A stretch of DNA of 64,000 nt from Lysobacter sp. Root76 (GCF_001428685.1 NZ_LMIK01000004.1:128233-192232); one strand, 5' to 3'; numbered from the stretch's first letter, positions 37,104 through 45,888 are shown. Numbers and translations: made by a program. The notes: a model not told the origin generated them from the sequence alone.

Positions 37104-37477
37104 ACCGCGAACGAGGAACCGCAGCCGCAGGTGGTCTTGGCGTTCGGATTGCGGATCACGAACTGCGCGCCGTGCAGGCTTTCGGTGTAATCGACCACGG
37201 CGCCCATCAGGTACTGCAGGCTCAGCGGATCGACCAGCAGGGTCACGCCGTCGGTCTGCACGGCCAGGTCGTCCTCGCCCTGCTGCTCGTCGAACTCGAA
37301 CCCGTACTGGAAGCCCGAGCAACCGCCGCCCTGGATGTAGACACGCAGCTTGAGCGCGGCGTTGCCCTCTTCGGCGATCAGTTCGCGGACCTTGGTCGCG
37401 GCCGAGGCGGTGAAATCCAGCGGACGCTCCAGCGAGTGGTAGTCGGGCGCCGAGGGCAGGGCAGTGATCGTTTCCAT
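37100..37477 (-). CDS. erpA: Iron-sulfur cluster insertion protein ErpA
   Basis: 125 residues, an A-type carrier. Conserved cysteines Cys53 ([11 protein letters not shown]), Cys117 and Cys119 (TCGCG) bind the cluster. ErpA delivers 4Fe-4S clusters to apoproteins such as isoprenoid-synthesis enzymes. Length fits the family (about 115) with a slightly longer N-terminus. AAGGG lies just upstream of the ATG. Last-codon overlap with nudC. Confidence 0.95.
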   Translation of the reverse strand: METITALPSAPDYHSLERPLDFTASAATKVRELIAEEGNAALKLRVYIQGGGCSGFQYGFEFDEQQGEDDLAVQTDGVTLLVDPLSLQYLMGAVVDYTESLHGAQFVIRNPNAKTTCGCGSSFAV

Positions 37478-37636
37478 CCCTTCAGGATGGGGCGCGCAGG
37501 CGCCGCATTCAAGCTCGCCGATCGAACGCTGCGGTCGGCGGATGGGGATGCCGCAGCGGCGCCCTACGCGCCGCCGCTCCCGCGCAGGCGGGAATGACGG
37601 GCAAAAACGCCGTTTCTGCAGGACTGGCGCCGAAAC

Positions 37637-38362
37637 TCACTCCGCCGCCGTCGCCCCATTGCCCTCGCGGGTGGCCTCGGCCCAGGTGAAGGACTGTTCC
37701 ACGGCCGCGCCGGACTGCGGGGTCAGGCGTACGGTCACCCGCACCGGGGTCACGCCCGCGGGCAGGAACAGATCGCCTTCGATCTGCTGGAAGTACTTGA
37801 ACGAGTACGCCAGGCCCGGCGCATTGGGCTGCTGGCGCAGGTCGTCCCAGCTCAGCTTCTGCAGCTTGCCGCCGCGGCTGCCTTCCAGCGCCACGGTCAG
37901 GCGGCCGGCGCTGACCGCGCCGCGGTTGAGGTTCTGGGTCAGGGTGCTGGTGAAGTGCCAGGCGTTCTCGTTCTGCGGCTGCACCCGCAGCGCATGCACG
38001 GCCAGGCCGCGGCGCTGCGCGGTGGAGCCCACCAGACGTTCGTAGAAGGCGACATCGGCGCGCAAGCCGGCGATTTCCTCGTCGCGTTCGGACAAGGTGC
38101 CCTGCAGGTCGCGGTTGGCTTCGCGGCTGATCTGGTCGGAACGGCTGAGCGTGGTCACGCGCTGGCGCAGTTGCTCCAGCTCGGCGCGCTCGGCCTGGGC
38201 ATCGCGGGCGGCATCGGGGTTGGCGGCCGCTGGCGGGGCCGGCGAGATCGAGCGCCACAGGCCCCAGCCGCCGAACGCGAGCACCGCCGCCAGCGCGACG
38301 CCGGCGGCGTAGCGCCAGTGGCGGGGCGCGTTCTGGGGGCTGCGCGGGTCGGATTCGGCCAT
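37637..38362 (-). CDS. DUF6776-type coiled-coil membrane protein (paralogue 1)
   Basis: 241 residues. One N-terminal membrane helix (YAAGVALAAVLAFGGWGLW), a coiled coil (about 50-115: LEQLRQRVTTLSRSDQISRE, ERDEEIAGLRADVAFYERLV) and a C-terminal beta-rich domain (TLTQNLNRGAVSAGRLTVAL, YFQQIEGDLFLPAG). The protein at 38830-39564 shares this plan and the same motifs closely, so the two are paralogues. Topology suggests a periplasmic domain on a single anchor. Function is unknown. The bactofilin gene between the pair suggests a joint envelope-shaping role. Confidence 0.8.
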   Translation of the reverse strand: MAESDPRSPQNAPRHWRYAAGVALAAVLAFGGWGLWRSISPAPPAAANPDAARDAQAERAELEQLRQRVTTLSRSDQISREANRDLQGTLSERDEEIAGLRADVAFYERLVGSTAQRRGLAVHALRVQPQNENAWHFTSTLTQNLNRGAVSAGRLTVALEGSRGGKLQKLSWDDLRQQPNAPGLAYSFKYFQQIEGDLFLPAGVTPVRVTVRLTPQSGAAVEQSFTWAEATREGNGATAAE

Positions 38363-38404
38363 GCCCCATTAATAGGGCGCGGCGCGGGCTGGCGCAACGT
38401 CCTC

Positions 38405-38827
38405 TCAGTCGACCAGGGCGTGCGCGGTCACCGGGGCTTCAGCGCCCGCGCGCGGGGCGCCGGCGGTGTCGGAATGGATCAGACGGCCGGTCAGCATCGA
38501 GCCGGCGATCATCTCGACCACCTTGTAATGCACGTTGCCCAGCACGCGCGCCTTGGCCGCCAGCTCGACCCGCTCGGCGGCGTAGACGTCGCCGGTGAGC
38601 TCGCCGTTGATGACCACCACCGGCGCATGCACTTCGCCTTCGATGCTGCCGTTCTCGGCCAGGGTCAGCACCGCCAGCTGGCCCGGTTCGGCCACGATCT
38701 TGCCGACGATCCGGCCTTCGATGTACAGCCCGCCGCTGAACTGCAGGTCGCCGCGGATCACTACCTGCGGGCCGATCATGGTGTCGACCTGGCCGGCCGC
38801 GAGTTGGGTGGGTTTGCTCTTGAACAT
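38405..38827 (-). CDS. Bactofilin (polymer-forming cytoskeletal protein)
   Basis: 140 residues. The central bactofilin domain (about 20-115: IGPQVVIRGDLQFSGGLYIE, GRIVGKI, VVVINGELTGDVYAAERVEL) is a right-handed beta-helix that self-assembles into filaments without nucleotide. Short unstructured tails, the N-terminal one with Lys and Thr that may touch the membrane. Bactofilins localise peptidoglycan enzymes or pole structures. It starts two bases after the stop of the upstream paralogue, and the other paralogue follows 42 bases downstream. Confidence 0.92.
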   Translation of the reverse strand: MFKSKPTQLAAGQVDTMIGPQVVIRGDLQFSGGLYIEGRIVGKIVAEPGQLAVLTLAENGSIEGEVHAPVVVINGELTGDVYAAERVELAAKARVLGNVHYKVVEMIAGSMLTGRLIHSDTAGAPRAGAEAPVTAHALVD

Positions 38828-38829
38828 GC

Positions 38830-39564
38830 TTAGGTTTCCCCGGTGACGGTTGCGCCGCTGCGCCAGTTGAACGCCTGCTCCACCGATGCGTTCTCACCAC
38901 GCAACGAGATGCGGACACGCTGCGGGGTGAAGCCGGCCGGCAGCATCACGCTGCCGTCGAGCTGCTGGAAGTAGCGGAAAGAATAATCCTGCGCCGGCGC
39001 CGCCGACCGCTGGTGCAGCTCGTCCCAGCCGACCGTGGTCAGCTTGCCGTTGCGCACGCCCTCGACCGCGAACTGCAGCCGCCCGGCGCTGACCGCGCCG
39101 CGGTTGAGGTTCTGGGTCAGGACGATCATGTAGCGCCAGGTGCCGCCGGTTTCCGGCGCGAACTGGGTCGAATGCACGTTCAGGCCCTGCGGCTTGCCGG
39201 TCGAGCCGACCAGGCGCTCGTAGAAGGCGACGTCGGCGCGCAGGTCGGCGATCTCTTCCTCGCGGTCGGCCAGAGCGCCCTGGATCTGCTTGTTGGCGAC
39301 CCGGCTGATCTGGTCGGAGCGCTGCAGGGTGGCCTCGCGCTGCTCCAGCTGGTCCAGGCGGGCCTGGCGCTCGCGCAGGGTCGCGCGCACGGCGTCGAGT
39401 TCGGCGCTGACCTTGGGCAGCTGCGGCGCGGCGCGCCAGGTCGCCCAGGCCCAGGCGCCGGCCAGCGAACTCAGCCAGACCGCTGCCACCACGGCCGCGA
39501 TCAGCGGCCGTCGGTCGGCTTGCTGCTGGACGATGACGAAACGGGGCGGTGGTGCCTTGGCCAT
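38830..39564 (-). CDS. DUF6776-type coiled-coil membrane protein (paralogue 2)
   Basis: 244 residues. N-terminal helix (AAVVAAVWLSSLAGAWAWA), coiled coil (LDAVRATLRERQARLDQLEQ, DREEEIADLRADVAFYERLV) and a C-terminal domain with VLTQNLNRGAVSAGRLQFAV and YFQQLDGSVMLPAGF. Shared strings with the 37637-38362 protein, such as LRADVAFYERLVGST, show recent common origin. Bactofilin follows two bases after its stop. It diverges from the DUF4126 gene. Confidence 0.82.
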   Translation of the reverse strand: MAKAPPPRFVIVQQQADRRPLIAAVVAAVWLSSLAGAWAWATWRAAPQLPKVSAELDAVRATLRERQARLDQLEQREATLQRSDQISRVANKQIQGALADREEEIADLRADVAFYERLVGSTGKPQGLNVHSTQFAPETGGTWRYMIVLTQNLNRGAVSAGRLQFAVEGVRNGKLTTVGWDELHQRSAAPAQDYSFRYFQQLDGSVMLPAGFTPQRVRISLRGENASVEQAFNWRSGATVTGET

Positions 39565-39596
39565 TCGACTGGGGCGGCGGGGGCCGCAGGTGGTTC

Positions 39597-39602
39597 TATA
39601 CT
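39597..39602 (+). promoter_or_regulatory. Candidate -10 box of the DUF4126 gene
   Basis: TATACT lies 30 bases before the GTG at 39632, in the 67-base gap that separates divergent genes. It is the best -10 match there; no -35 box was assigned. Confidence 0.4.
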
Positions 39603-39631
39603 CGGCCGACAAGTCTAGCGGGGTTGCCGCC

Positions 39632-40219
39632 GTGTCCGATGCGCACCTGTTCGCAATTGGGGTAGTTCTCGCCTGGTTGGCGGGCATCCGGGTCTACCTG
39701 ACCGTGTTCGGGGTCGGCATCGCCGGCGCCCTGGGCTGGCTGGACCTGCCCCAGGCCCTGCAGGCGACCCAGTCGCCGTGGGTGATCGGCGTGTCCGGCG
39801 CGCTCGCCGCGACCGAGTTCTTCGCCGACAAGATCCCCGGCGTGGATTCGGGCTGGGACCTGCTGCACACCCTGCTGCGGGTGCCGGTCGGCGCCTTCCT
39901 GGCCGCCGCGACCTTGTCTCCGGACGGCCAGCTCGGCGCCGGCGCGCTCGCCACCGGCGCCGGCGTGGCCCTGGGCAGCCATCTGCTCAAGGCCGGCTCG
40001 CGCGTGCTGCTCAACACCTCGCCCGAACCGGTCAGCAACTGGACCGCGTCGGTCGGCGAAGACGTGGCCGTGATCGGCACCCTGGCCCTGGTGTTCGCGC
40101 ACCCCTGGATCGCGCTGTCGCTGGTCGCGCTGATCAGTCTGATCGTCGCGCTGCTGCTGTGGTGGGTGTGGCGGCTGATCTTCCGGCGCGCGCCCAAGAC
40201 CGATCCGGCACCGGGCTGA
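39632..40219 (+). CDS. DUF4126 membrane protein
   Basis: 195 residues with about five hydrophobic segments (LAWLAGIRVYLTVFGVGIAG, WVIGVSGALAATEFF, VAVIGTLALVFAHPWIALSL, LVALISLIVALLLWWVW). GIRVYLTVF and ADKIPGVDSGWDLLHT are typical of DUF4126 inner-membrane proteins; their function is unknown. Start is GTG at 39632; ribosome binding sequence is weak. It diverges from the bactofilin group. Confidence 0.83.
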   Translation: MSDAHLFAIGVVLAWLAGIRVYLTVFGVGIAGALGWLDLPQALQATQSPWVIGVSGALAATEFFADKIPGVDSGWDLLHTLLRVPVGAFLAAATLSPDGQLGAGALATGAGVALGSHLLKAGSRVLLNTSPEPVSNWTASVGEDVAVIGTLALVFAHPWIALSLVALISLIVALLLWWVWRLIFRRAPKTDPAPG

Positions 40220-40442
40220 GCCACGCCCGGGCTGCGTTCGAGCGCAGCATCGCGACGCTCCGGCTATCGGATACGGCCGACACACGACGGTGCGCTTGGC
40301 CTGTAGCGGCTCGCCTCAAGCGGCGCTCCGACGCGCCCGAGGCTCGTGCCGCCGTCGGATGCGGCGCCGCACGCAACCACTCGATAAGTTCGGGCTAGCC
40401 GGCCCCTGTGCGAAAGCGCGCGCGGCGCAGTAGCCTGTCGCG

Positions 40443-41663
40443 ATGGACTCCCTGATCGCCGCGGCCGGGCGCGCGCTGGCCGCCGGCGACGCGCTCGGCG
40501 CGCTCAAGCGCATCGCCCTGCGCGACGATCCGCCGGCGCTGGCCTTGCGCGGTATCGCGATGGCCCAGCTGGGCGAGTATCCACGCGCCCGCGAACTGCT
40601 GCGCCGCGCCGCGCGCGGCTTCGGTGCGCGCGAGGAATTGGCGCGGGCGCGTTGCGTCGTCGCGGAAGCCGAAGTCGCGCTGGCCATGCGCGACCTCGGC
40701 GGTTCGCCGCGCGCGCTCGCCGACGCCGCGCTCGTGCTCGAATCGCGCGCCGATCGCGCCAACGCGCTGCAGGCGCGCCTGATCGCGGTACGCCGGAGGC
40801 TCCTGATCGGCCGCCTCGATGAGGCCGCGTCTTCGCTCGCAGCGCTAGACGCATCCGGCCTGCCGCCGTCGCTCGCGGCGGTGGCCGAGCTGGCCGGCGC
40901 GGAAATCGCCTTGCGTTCCCTGCGCACGGCGCAGGCGCGGGCCGCGCTCGCTCGCGCCTTCGAGGCAGCCGAACGCGCAGGGGTACCCGCGCTCCTGGCC
41001 GAAGTGGCCGAAGCGCGCGCCGCGCTCGACCGTTGCGCCGCGCGCAGCATCCATGCCGGCCATGAGCAGCCCTTGCGGCTGGACCAGGTCGAGGCCTTGC
41101 TGCTCTCCGGCGCCCTGATGGTCGATGCCTGCCGTCGCGGGCTGCGCAGCGGCGAGCGTTGGACGCCGTTGGCGCGACGGCCGGTGTTGTTCGCCCTGCT
41201 GCGCGCGCTGGCCGAAGGCTGGCCCGGCGACGTCGAACGCAATGCGCTGATCGCGAACGTGTTCCGCACCCGCCGCCCCGACGAAACGCACCGCGCGCGT
41301 CTGCGCGTCGAGATCGGCCGCCTGCGCGCCCTGGTCGCGCCGCTGGCGGATATCGAAGCCACCACGAACGGTTTCGCCCTGGTGCCGCGCGACGGGCGCG
41401 GTGTGGTCGTGCTGATGCCGCCGATCGACGGCGATCAGGCCTCGCTGCTGGCCTTGCTCGCCGATGGCGCGGCCTGGTCCACCTCGGCGCTCGCGCTGGC
41501 CCTGGGCGACAGCCAGCGCACGGTCCAGCGCGCGCTGGTCGAACTGGAATCCGACGGCCAGGTGCGCGCGATCGGGCGCGCCCGCGCGCAGCGCTGGCTG
41601 GCGCCGCCGCTGATCGGATTCACGACGATCTTGTTACTCCCCGCTGCGCTGTCGTCTGAGTAG
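40443..41663 (+). CDS. Helical-repeat protein with two winged-helix DNA-binding segments
   Basis: 406 residues. Residues 1-200 are a run of Ala/Leu/Arg-rich helix pairs like tetratricopeptide repeats. About 235-305 resemble an OmpR-type winged helix (RPVLFALLRALAEGWPGD, RLRVEIGRLRALVAPL). About 340-395 hold a second winged helix (STSALALALGDSQRTVQRAL, VELESDGQVRAI) of the DeoR or MarR kind. This is probably a transcriptional regulator of the three genes that follow, which lie close and in the same orientation; that is inferred. No family name is certain. Start: ATG at 40443, preceded six bases upstream by TAGCCT and no ribosome binding site. Confidence 0.75.
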   Translation: MDSLIAAAGRALAAGDALGALKRIALRDDPPALALRGIAMAQLGEYPRARELLRRAARGFGAREELARARCVVAEAEVALAMRDLGGSPRALADAALVLESRADRANALQARLIAVRRRLLIGRLDEAASSLAALDASGLPPSLAAVAELAGAEIALRSLRTAQARAALARAFEAAERAGVPALLAEVAEARAALDRCAARSIHAGHEQPLRLDQVEALLLSGALMVDACRRGLRSGERWTPLARRPVLFALLRALAEGWPGDVERNALIANVFRTRRPDETHRARLRVEIGRLRALVAPLADIEATTNGFALVPRDGRGVVVLMPPIDGDQASLLALLADGAAWSTSALALALGDSQRTVQRALVELESDGQVRAIGRARAQRWLAPPLIGFTTILLLPAALSSE

Positions 41664-41708
41664 ATTGTTTCCACGGCGCCGCAACGAGCGCCACCAGGAG
41701 CCAAGATC

Positions 41709-42374
41709 ATGAACCGCACTACGACACAGCCCGTGCCGACGCGCGCCGCCGAAATCGTGCGCGAATACGCTTTCGACGGCGTCGAGCGCGTCGGCGGCGT
41801 CACCCACGACGGCCGCCGCGTGTGGGCCGCGACCGGACCGGCCTTGCTCGCCTTCGATCCCGCCAACGGCGACGTCGTCGGCACGCTCGACCGCCCGGCG
41901 GACGCCGGCACCGCCTTCGACGGCAAGTACCTGTATCAGATCGCCGAGTCGCGCATCGACAAGATCGACCCCGCCACCGGCAAGGTCCTGGCGTCGATTC
42001 CCGCGCCCGGCGCGGGCGGCGACTCCGGCCTCGCCTGGGCCGAGGGCAGCCTGTGGGTCGGGCAGTACCGCGACCGCAAGATCCATCAGATCGATCCCGA
42101 CACCGGCACCGTGCTGCGCTCGATCGAATCCAACCGTTTCGTTACCGGCGTGACCTGGGTCGAGGGCGAACTCTGGCACGCCACCTGGGAAGGCGACGAC
42201 AGCGAACTGCGCCACATCGACCCGGACAGCGGCGAAGTGCTCGAACGCCTGGAAATGCCGCAGGGCGTCGGCATCAGCGGGCTCGAGTCCGACGGCGCCG
42301 ACCTGTTCTATTGCGGCGGCGGCGGCAGCGGCAAGGTCCGCGCGGTGCGGCGGCCGAAGAAGGCCGCGGCGTAA
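41709..42374 (+). CDS. Beta-propeller protein, YncE/glutamine-cyclotransferase-like
   Basis: 221 residues without a signal peptide. Repeats of the form WAxxGPALLAFDPANGDVVG, KIDPATGKVLASI, LWVGQYRDRKIHQIDPDTG and HIDPDSGEVLERLE indicate a short propeller of about five blades. Such folds bind ligands or act as vanadium-type or lactonase-like enzymes, but I see no catalytic set. CAGGAG lies nine bases upstream. It follows the regulator by 45 bases and precedes the DUF899 gene. Confidence 0.78.
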   Translation: MNRTTTQPVPTRAAEIVREYAFDGVERVGGVTHDGRRVWAATGPALLAFDPANGDVVGTLDRPADAGTAFDGKYLYQIAESRIDKIDPATGKVLASIPAPGAGGDSGLAWAEGSLWVGQYRDRKIHQIDPDTGTVLRSIESNRFVTGVTWVEGELWHATWEGDDSELRHIDPDSGEVLERLEMPQGVGISGLESDGADLFYCGGGGSGKVRAVRRPKKAAA

Positions 42375-42551
42375 ACGTCGCCCCGACTCGGGCCGCACTT
42401 CTCCGCAACGCCTGATGCGCTGACGCGGCCAGCCCCGCGCACGGGCTCGAATCAAACCCTCGCCACTTCCCCCTTCCGGTCCCGCGACCGGAGACGGGCA
42501 AGCCTTGCCCGAACCACACCCAACACGGCCCACCGGGCCGAGGAGCACTCC

Positions 42552-43331
42552 ATGAATACCGCGATTGCCGAAACCAACGCCGTCGATCATCCCGTCGTCT
42601 CCAGGGAGCGCTGGCTCGCCGCGCGCAAGACGCTGCTGGCGCGCGAGAAGGAACTCACGCGCCTGCAGGATCAGATCGCGCGCGAGCGCCGCGCACTGCC
42701 GTGGGTGCGGGTCGAGAAGGATTACCTCTTCGATACGCAGGACGGCCCGCGCCGCCTCGCCGACCTGTTCGAAGGCCGCAGCCAGTTGATGGTGCAGCAC
42801 TTCATGTTCGCGCCCGGCTGGGAGCAGGGCTGCAAGAGCTGCTCCTACATGGCCGACCATAACGACGGCGCCAACCTCCACCTCGCCCAGCGGGATCTGA
42901 CCCTGATCGCCGTCTCGCGCGCACCGCTGGCCGATATCCAGCGCTTCCGCGAGCGCATGGGCTGGCAGTTCAACTGGGTGTCCTCGTACGGCAGCGACTT
43001 CAACCACGACTTCGGCGTCAACTTCGATCAGGACGAGATGTCCAGCGGCAAGGTCGACTACAACTACGTCCGCCAGCCGTTCCCGCACGAGGAAGCCCCC
43101 GGGATCAGCGTTTTCTATCGCGACGGCGACGGCGAAGTCTTCCACACCTACTCGCGCTACGGCCGCGGCGTGGAAGTGATGATGCACACCTACAACCTGC
43201 TCGAACTCACGCCCAAGGGCCGCGACGAGGACGGCATGGACTATCCGATGGCCTGGGTGCGCCACCACGATCGCTACGAGACAGCCGCGAAGGCGCCGGC
43301 CGCCGCCGCGTGCTGCGGCTCGAAGGCCTGA
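42552..43331 (+). CDS. DUF899 family thioredoxin-like protein
   Basis: 259 residues. DUF899 proteins adopt a thioredoxin-type fold. Here FMFAPGWEQGCKSCSYMADH carries a C-x2-C pair at the usual active-site position. EKDYLFDTQDGPRRLADLFE precedes it and VFYRDGDGEVFHTYSRYGRG follows. The C-terminus ends in a Cys-Cys pair (AACCGSKA). The activity is unknown; an oxidoreductase role is inferred from the fold and cysteines. A membrane protein gene follows 27 bases downstream. Confidence 0.85.
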   Translation: MNTAIAETNAVDHPVVSRERWLAARKTLLAREKELTRLQDQIARERRALPWVRVEKDYLFDTQDGPRRLADLFEGRSQLMVQHFMFAPGWEQGCKSCSYMADHNDGANLHLAQRDLTLIAVSRAPLADIQRFRERMGWQFNWVSSYGSDFNHDFGVNFDQDEMSSGKVDYNYVRQPFPHEEAPGISVFYRDGDGEVFHTYSRYGRGVEVMMHTYNLLELTPKGRDEDGMDYPMAWVRHHDRYETAAKAPAAAACCGSKA

Positions 43332-43358
43332 ACCCGCCACGGCCGCCGGGGACGCATC

Positions 43359-44012
43359 ATGGACATCGCGTGGCCGTTGCTGACCATCGCCGGGCTCGGC
43401 GCCCTGCACGGGGCGAGCCCGGCGAGCGGCTGGATGTTCGCCGCCGCCTGCGGCGTGCGTGCGCGCGACGGCGCCCAGGCACGTCGCGCGCTGCTGCCGA
43501 TCGCGGTGGGACACACCGCCTCGGTCGCGCTCGTGGTGTTCGCGGTTACCCAGGGCGTTCTGATGAACCGTTCGCGCGTCCAATGCCTGGCCGGCGCCCT
43601 GCTCGTCCTGGTGGCGGCGTACCGCTGGCTGCGCGGCACCAGGCGGCACGCCGCAGATCATCGCGTCGTCGGCGCTCGCATCCACGCGCGTAGCGACCAT
43701 GCCGGCATCGCCCTGTGGTCCTGCCTGATGGCCACCGCTCACGGCGCGGGACTGATGCTGATCCCCGCCCTGGTGCCGCTGTGCATGAGCGACACGCCGG
43801 CACGCGAGATCACCGCTTCCGGCTCCGTGGGATTGGCTTTGGCGGCCATCGCCGTCCATCTGGCCGCGATGCTGGTCACGACCGGCGCCATCGCCACCGG
43901 CGTATGTCGCGGTCTCGCGCTGCATCCCGGCCTGCTGAGTGGTGCCGCGCTGCGCCATGCCTGGACGGCGATGCAGGCCGTCACCGGCGTGTTGCTGATC
44001 GTGATTCGTTAG
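43359..44012 (+). CDS. Polytopic membrane protein, HupE/UreH-like
   Basis: 217 residues with about six membrane helices. It has repeated HG signatures at helix starts (LGALHGASPASGWMFAAA, TAHGAGLMLIPALVPLC) and IAVGHTASVALVVF, similar to the NiCoT/UreH-type superfamily of metal or thiol-linked transporters. A precise family cannot be given. It is the last gene of a four-gene co-directional group with a DUF899 protein; the association suggests a shared redox or metal function. Confidence 0.72.
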   Translation: MDIAWPLLTIAGLGALHGASPASGWMFAAACGVRARDGAQARRALLPIAVGHTASVALVVFAVTQGVLMNRSRVQCLAGALLVLVAAYRWLRGTRRHAADHRVVGARIHARSDHAGIALWSCLMATAHGAGLMLIPALVPLCMSDTPAREITASGSVGLALAAIAVHLAAMLVTTGAIATGVCRGLALHPGLLSGAALRHAWTAMQAVTGVLLIVIR

Positions 44013-44075
44013 CCGTGCAGTTTCCCGCCGCTCCCGCTTGCAACGACCCGGCCTGCGCACTCGCGCCTTCGCGCA

Positions 44076-44107
44076 AGAAAAAGGCCACCGGCGAAACCGG
44101 TGGCCTT
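44076..44107 (-). terminator. Rho-independent terminator for bfr
   Basis: An 11-base-pair stem (44081-44091 with 44097-44107) around a CGAAA loop. The run of five A at 44078-44082 becomes the T tract on the minus strand, so it terminates bfr, whose stop is about 80 bases away. Confidence 0.8.
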
Positions 44108-44188
44108 CATGTCTGGCTGGCGACGAATCGCGCGCTGCGCGCCCGATGGCTGGCTGGATCCGGTGGCCCGCCGTAGCGGGCCGGCGCC

Positions 44189-44659
44189 TTACTCTTCGAT
44201 CTTGGTCAGCAGGTAGTTCTGCTCGCCCAGGCGATCGATCAGCGCGAGCTGGGTTTCGATCCAGTCGATATGCTCTTCCTCGGAATCGAGGATGTCGGCG
44301 AACAGCTGGCGGCTGACGTAGTCGCCGACGGCTTCGGCGTGCTTGATGCCGTCGCGCAGCACCGGCAGCGCTTCCAGTTCCAGCGCCAGGTCGCAGTTCA
44401 GCAGTTCGCGCGGGTTCTCGCCGATGCGCAGCTTGCCCAGGGCCTGAAAGTTCGGCAGGCCGTCGAGGAACAAGATGCGCTCCGACAGCTTGTCGGCATG
44501 CTTCATCTCGTCGATCGACTCGTGGTACTCGTGCTCGGCGAGTTCCTTCAGGCCCCAGTTCTTCAGCATCTTGGCGTGCAGGAAGTACTGGTTGATCGCG
44601 GTCAGCTCGTTATAGAGCGCCTTGTTGAGGAATTCGATGACCTTGGCGTCGCCTTTCAT
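44189..44659 (-). CDS. bfr: Bacterioferritin
   Basis: 156 residues, four-helix iron-storage protein that forms a 24-mer with haem. All dinuclear-centre ligands are at the standard positions: Glu18, Glu51, His54, Glu94, Glu127 and His130, and the haem ligand Met52 is present. It oxidises and stores Fe(II). ATG 44659 is chosen since it begins [15 protein letters not shown] as in the family. It lies next to bfd on the same strand, 151 bases downstream. Confidence 0.97.
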   Translation of the reverse strand: MKGDAKVIEFLNKALYNELTAINQYFLHAKMLKNWGLKELAEHEYHESIDEMKHADKLSERILFLDGLPNFQALGKLRIGENPRELLNCDLALELEALPVLRDGIKHAEAVGDYVSRQLFADILDSEEEHIDWIETQLALIDRLGEQNYLLTKIEE

Positions 44660-44810
44660 GGCCGTGCTCCGGCAGTTGCAATGGCGGCACTCTAGACCTT
44701 TCGCGCACACGGTGACGGAACGCGAATCGAGTGCATTTCGCGCGGGCGAAGCCGAATCGGGAAGGACCGGGAAGGCGGGGCGGCGGGCGCTGGGACGCGC
44801 TCGCGCAGGC

Positions 44811-45014
44811 TCAGGCAGCCTGCTGCAATATCTGCAGTGGCAAGTCGCGATAGGAGCGCGCGCGATCGAGCAGTTCGGCGGCCATATCCAGGCAGCTGCC
44901 GCAATTGGCGCCGGCGCCGGTCCGCATGGTCAGTTCGGGCACGCTGCGGCAACCGGCCTCGGCGGCCTGGAGGATGTCGCGTTCGGTGACTCCGTTGCAG
45001 ATGCAGACGTACAC
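44811..45014 (-). CDS. bfd: Bacterioferritin-associated ferredoxin Bfd
   Basis: 67 residues. It has the four 2Fe-2S ligands Cys4, Cys6, Cys38 and Cys41 ([13 protein letters not shown] and GANCGSCLD), as in E. coli Bfd. It reduces ferric iron inside bacterioferritin so that iron can be released when scarce. The Fur-like site at 45068-45087 lies 54 bases before its start and fits induction under iron limitation. Same strand as bfr but probably with its own promoter. Confidence 0.95.
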   Translation of the reverse strand: MYVCICNGVTERDILQAAEAGCRSVPELTMRTGAGANCGSCLDMAAELLDRARSYRDLPLQILQQAA

Positions 45015-45067
45015 GGTGGCTTTGGGCGGGCAAGCAGCCGGAGCGGCTGCGGGCCCATTTCGCCACC

Positions 45068-45087
45068 AATGCGAATGATTGTCAATT
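45068..45087 (-). promoter_or_regulatory. Fur-box-like operator upstream of bfd
   Basis: AATGCGAATGATTGTCAATT resembles the Fur consensus (repeats of GATAAT) and contains GAATGATTGTCAAT as the best-matching core. It overlaps the end of rppH (stop at 45082) and precedes bfd. Identified by eye, without a matrix score. Confidence 0.6.
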
Positions 45088-45696
45088 CGTGGACGGGTCC
45101 TGGCCGCCGCGGGCGTTCATCCCGGGTTGCCGGGCGCGCGGCCGCTGGCGGTTGCGGGTCAGGGCCGAGCGGTCCTGGACGCGGGGGTCCGGGCCGGGCG
45201 CCGGCACCGCCTGGACGCCGGCGATGCTGCGCGCGAACGGGGCCAGATGGCGCAGGGCGCTGGCATAGACGCCGCGTTTGAACACCACCACGTGCTCGAC
45301 CGGGTACCAGAAATCGACCCAGCGCCAGTGGTCGAACTCGGGCTTCTCGGTCAGGTCCAGGCGCAGGTCGGACTCCGCGCCGGTCAGGCGCAGCAGGAAC
45401 CAGACCTGCTTCTGGCCGATGCAGACCAGGCGGTCGTTGCGGCGGATCGCCCGCTGCGGCAGGCGATAGCGCAGCCAGCCCGGGGTCGCGCCCAGCACTT
45501 CGACGTGCTGCGGCAGCAGACCGGTCTCTTCGCGCAGCTCGCGGTACATCGCCTCGATCGGCGTCTCGTCGGTGTTCATCCCGCCCTGCGGGAACTGCCA
45601 ACCGTCGCGATGCACGCGTCGGGCCCAGAACAGGCGGCCGTCCGGGTGCATCAGCACGATGCCGACATTGGGCCTGTAACCGTCCGGATCGATCAC
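45082..45696 (-). CDS. rppH: RNA pyrophosphohydrolase RppH
   Basis: 204 residues. It removes pyrophosphate from 5'-triphosphate mRNA and so starts RNase E-dependent decay. N-terminus after the start is [14 protein letters not shown], then the Nudix box GGMNTDETP...RELREETGL. Start is GTG at 45696: GGAG lies eight bases upstream and the E. coli protein begins Met-Ile-Asp at the same place. An upstream ATG would add 19 residues not found in the family. The C-terminal 40 residues are basic and proline-rich, longer than in E. coli (176 residues). Confidence 0.93.
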   Translation of the reverse strand: MIDPDGYRPNVGIVLMHPDGRLFWARRVHRDGWQFPQGGMNTDETPIEAMYRELREETGLLPQHVEVLGATPGWLRYRLPQRAIRRNDRLVCIGQKQVWFLLRLTGAESDLRLDLTEKPEFDHWRWVDFWYPVEHVVVFKRGVYASALRHLAPFARSIAGVQAVPAPGPDPRVQDRSALTRNRQRPRARQPGMNARGGQDPSTN

Positions 45697-45811
45697 GATG
45701 CGGACTCCAAATTCACTGCGACCGACTCTGCCACGGGCCTTGCCCGACGACAAGCCGGCCCGGGACGATTGACGGCACCCGTCCCGGCATGAATAATTCG
45801 CGGTTCCCCGT

Positions 45812-45888
45812 GGCTATGTAGCTCAGCCGGTTAGAGCACAGCACTCATAATGCTGGGGTCGGTGGTTCGAGTCCACCCATAGCCACCA
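45812..45888 (+). tRNA. tRNA-Met (elongator, anticodon CAT)
   Basis: A 77-base cloverleaf with an acceptor stem GGCTATG/CATAGCC, anticodon stem CAGCA/TGCTG, loop CTCATAA (CAT at 45846-45848), GGTTCGAGTCC in the T arm and an encoded CCA end. It resembles the E. coli elongator methionine tRNA rather than the initiator, whose acceptor stem starts CGCGG. Confidence 0.95.

Noticed and set aside
44076-44107. Terminator for the plus-strand membrane protein gene
   Set aside because: The T tract lies only on the minus strand, so it serves bfr.
45812-45888. tRNA-Met as a phage or island attachment site
   Set aside because: No integrase, no direct repeat of the tRNA 3' end and only housekeeping genes follow.
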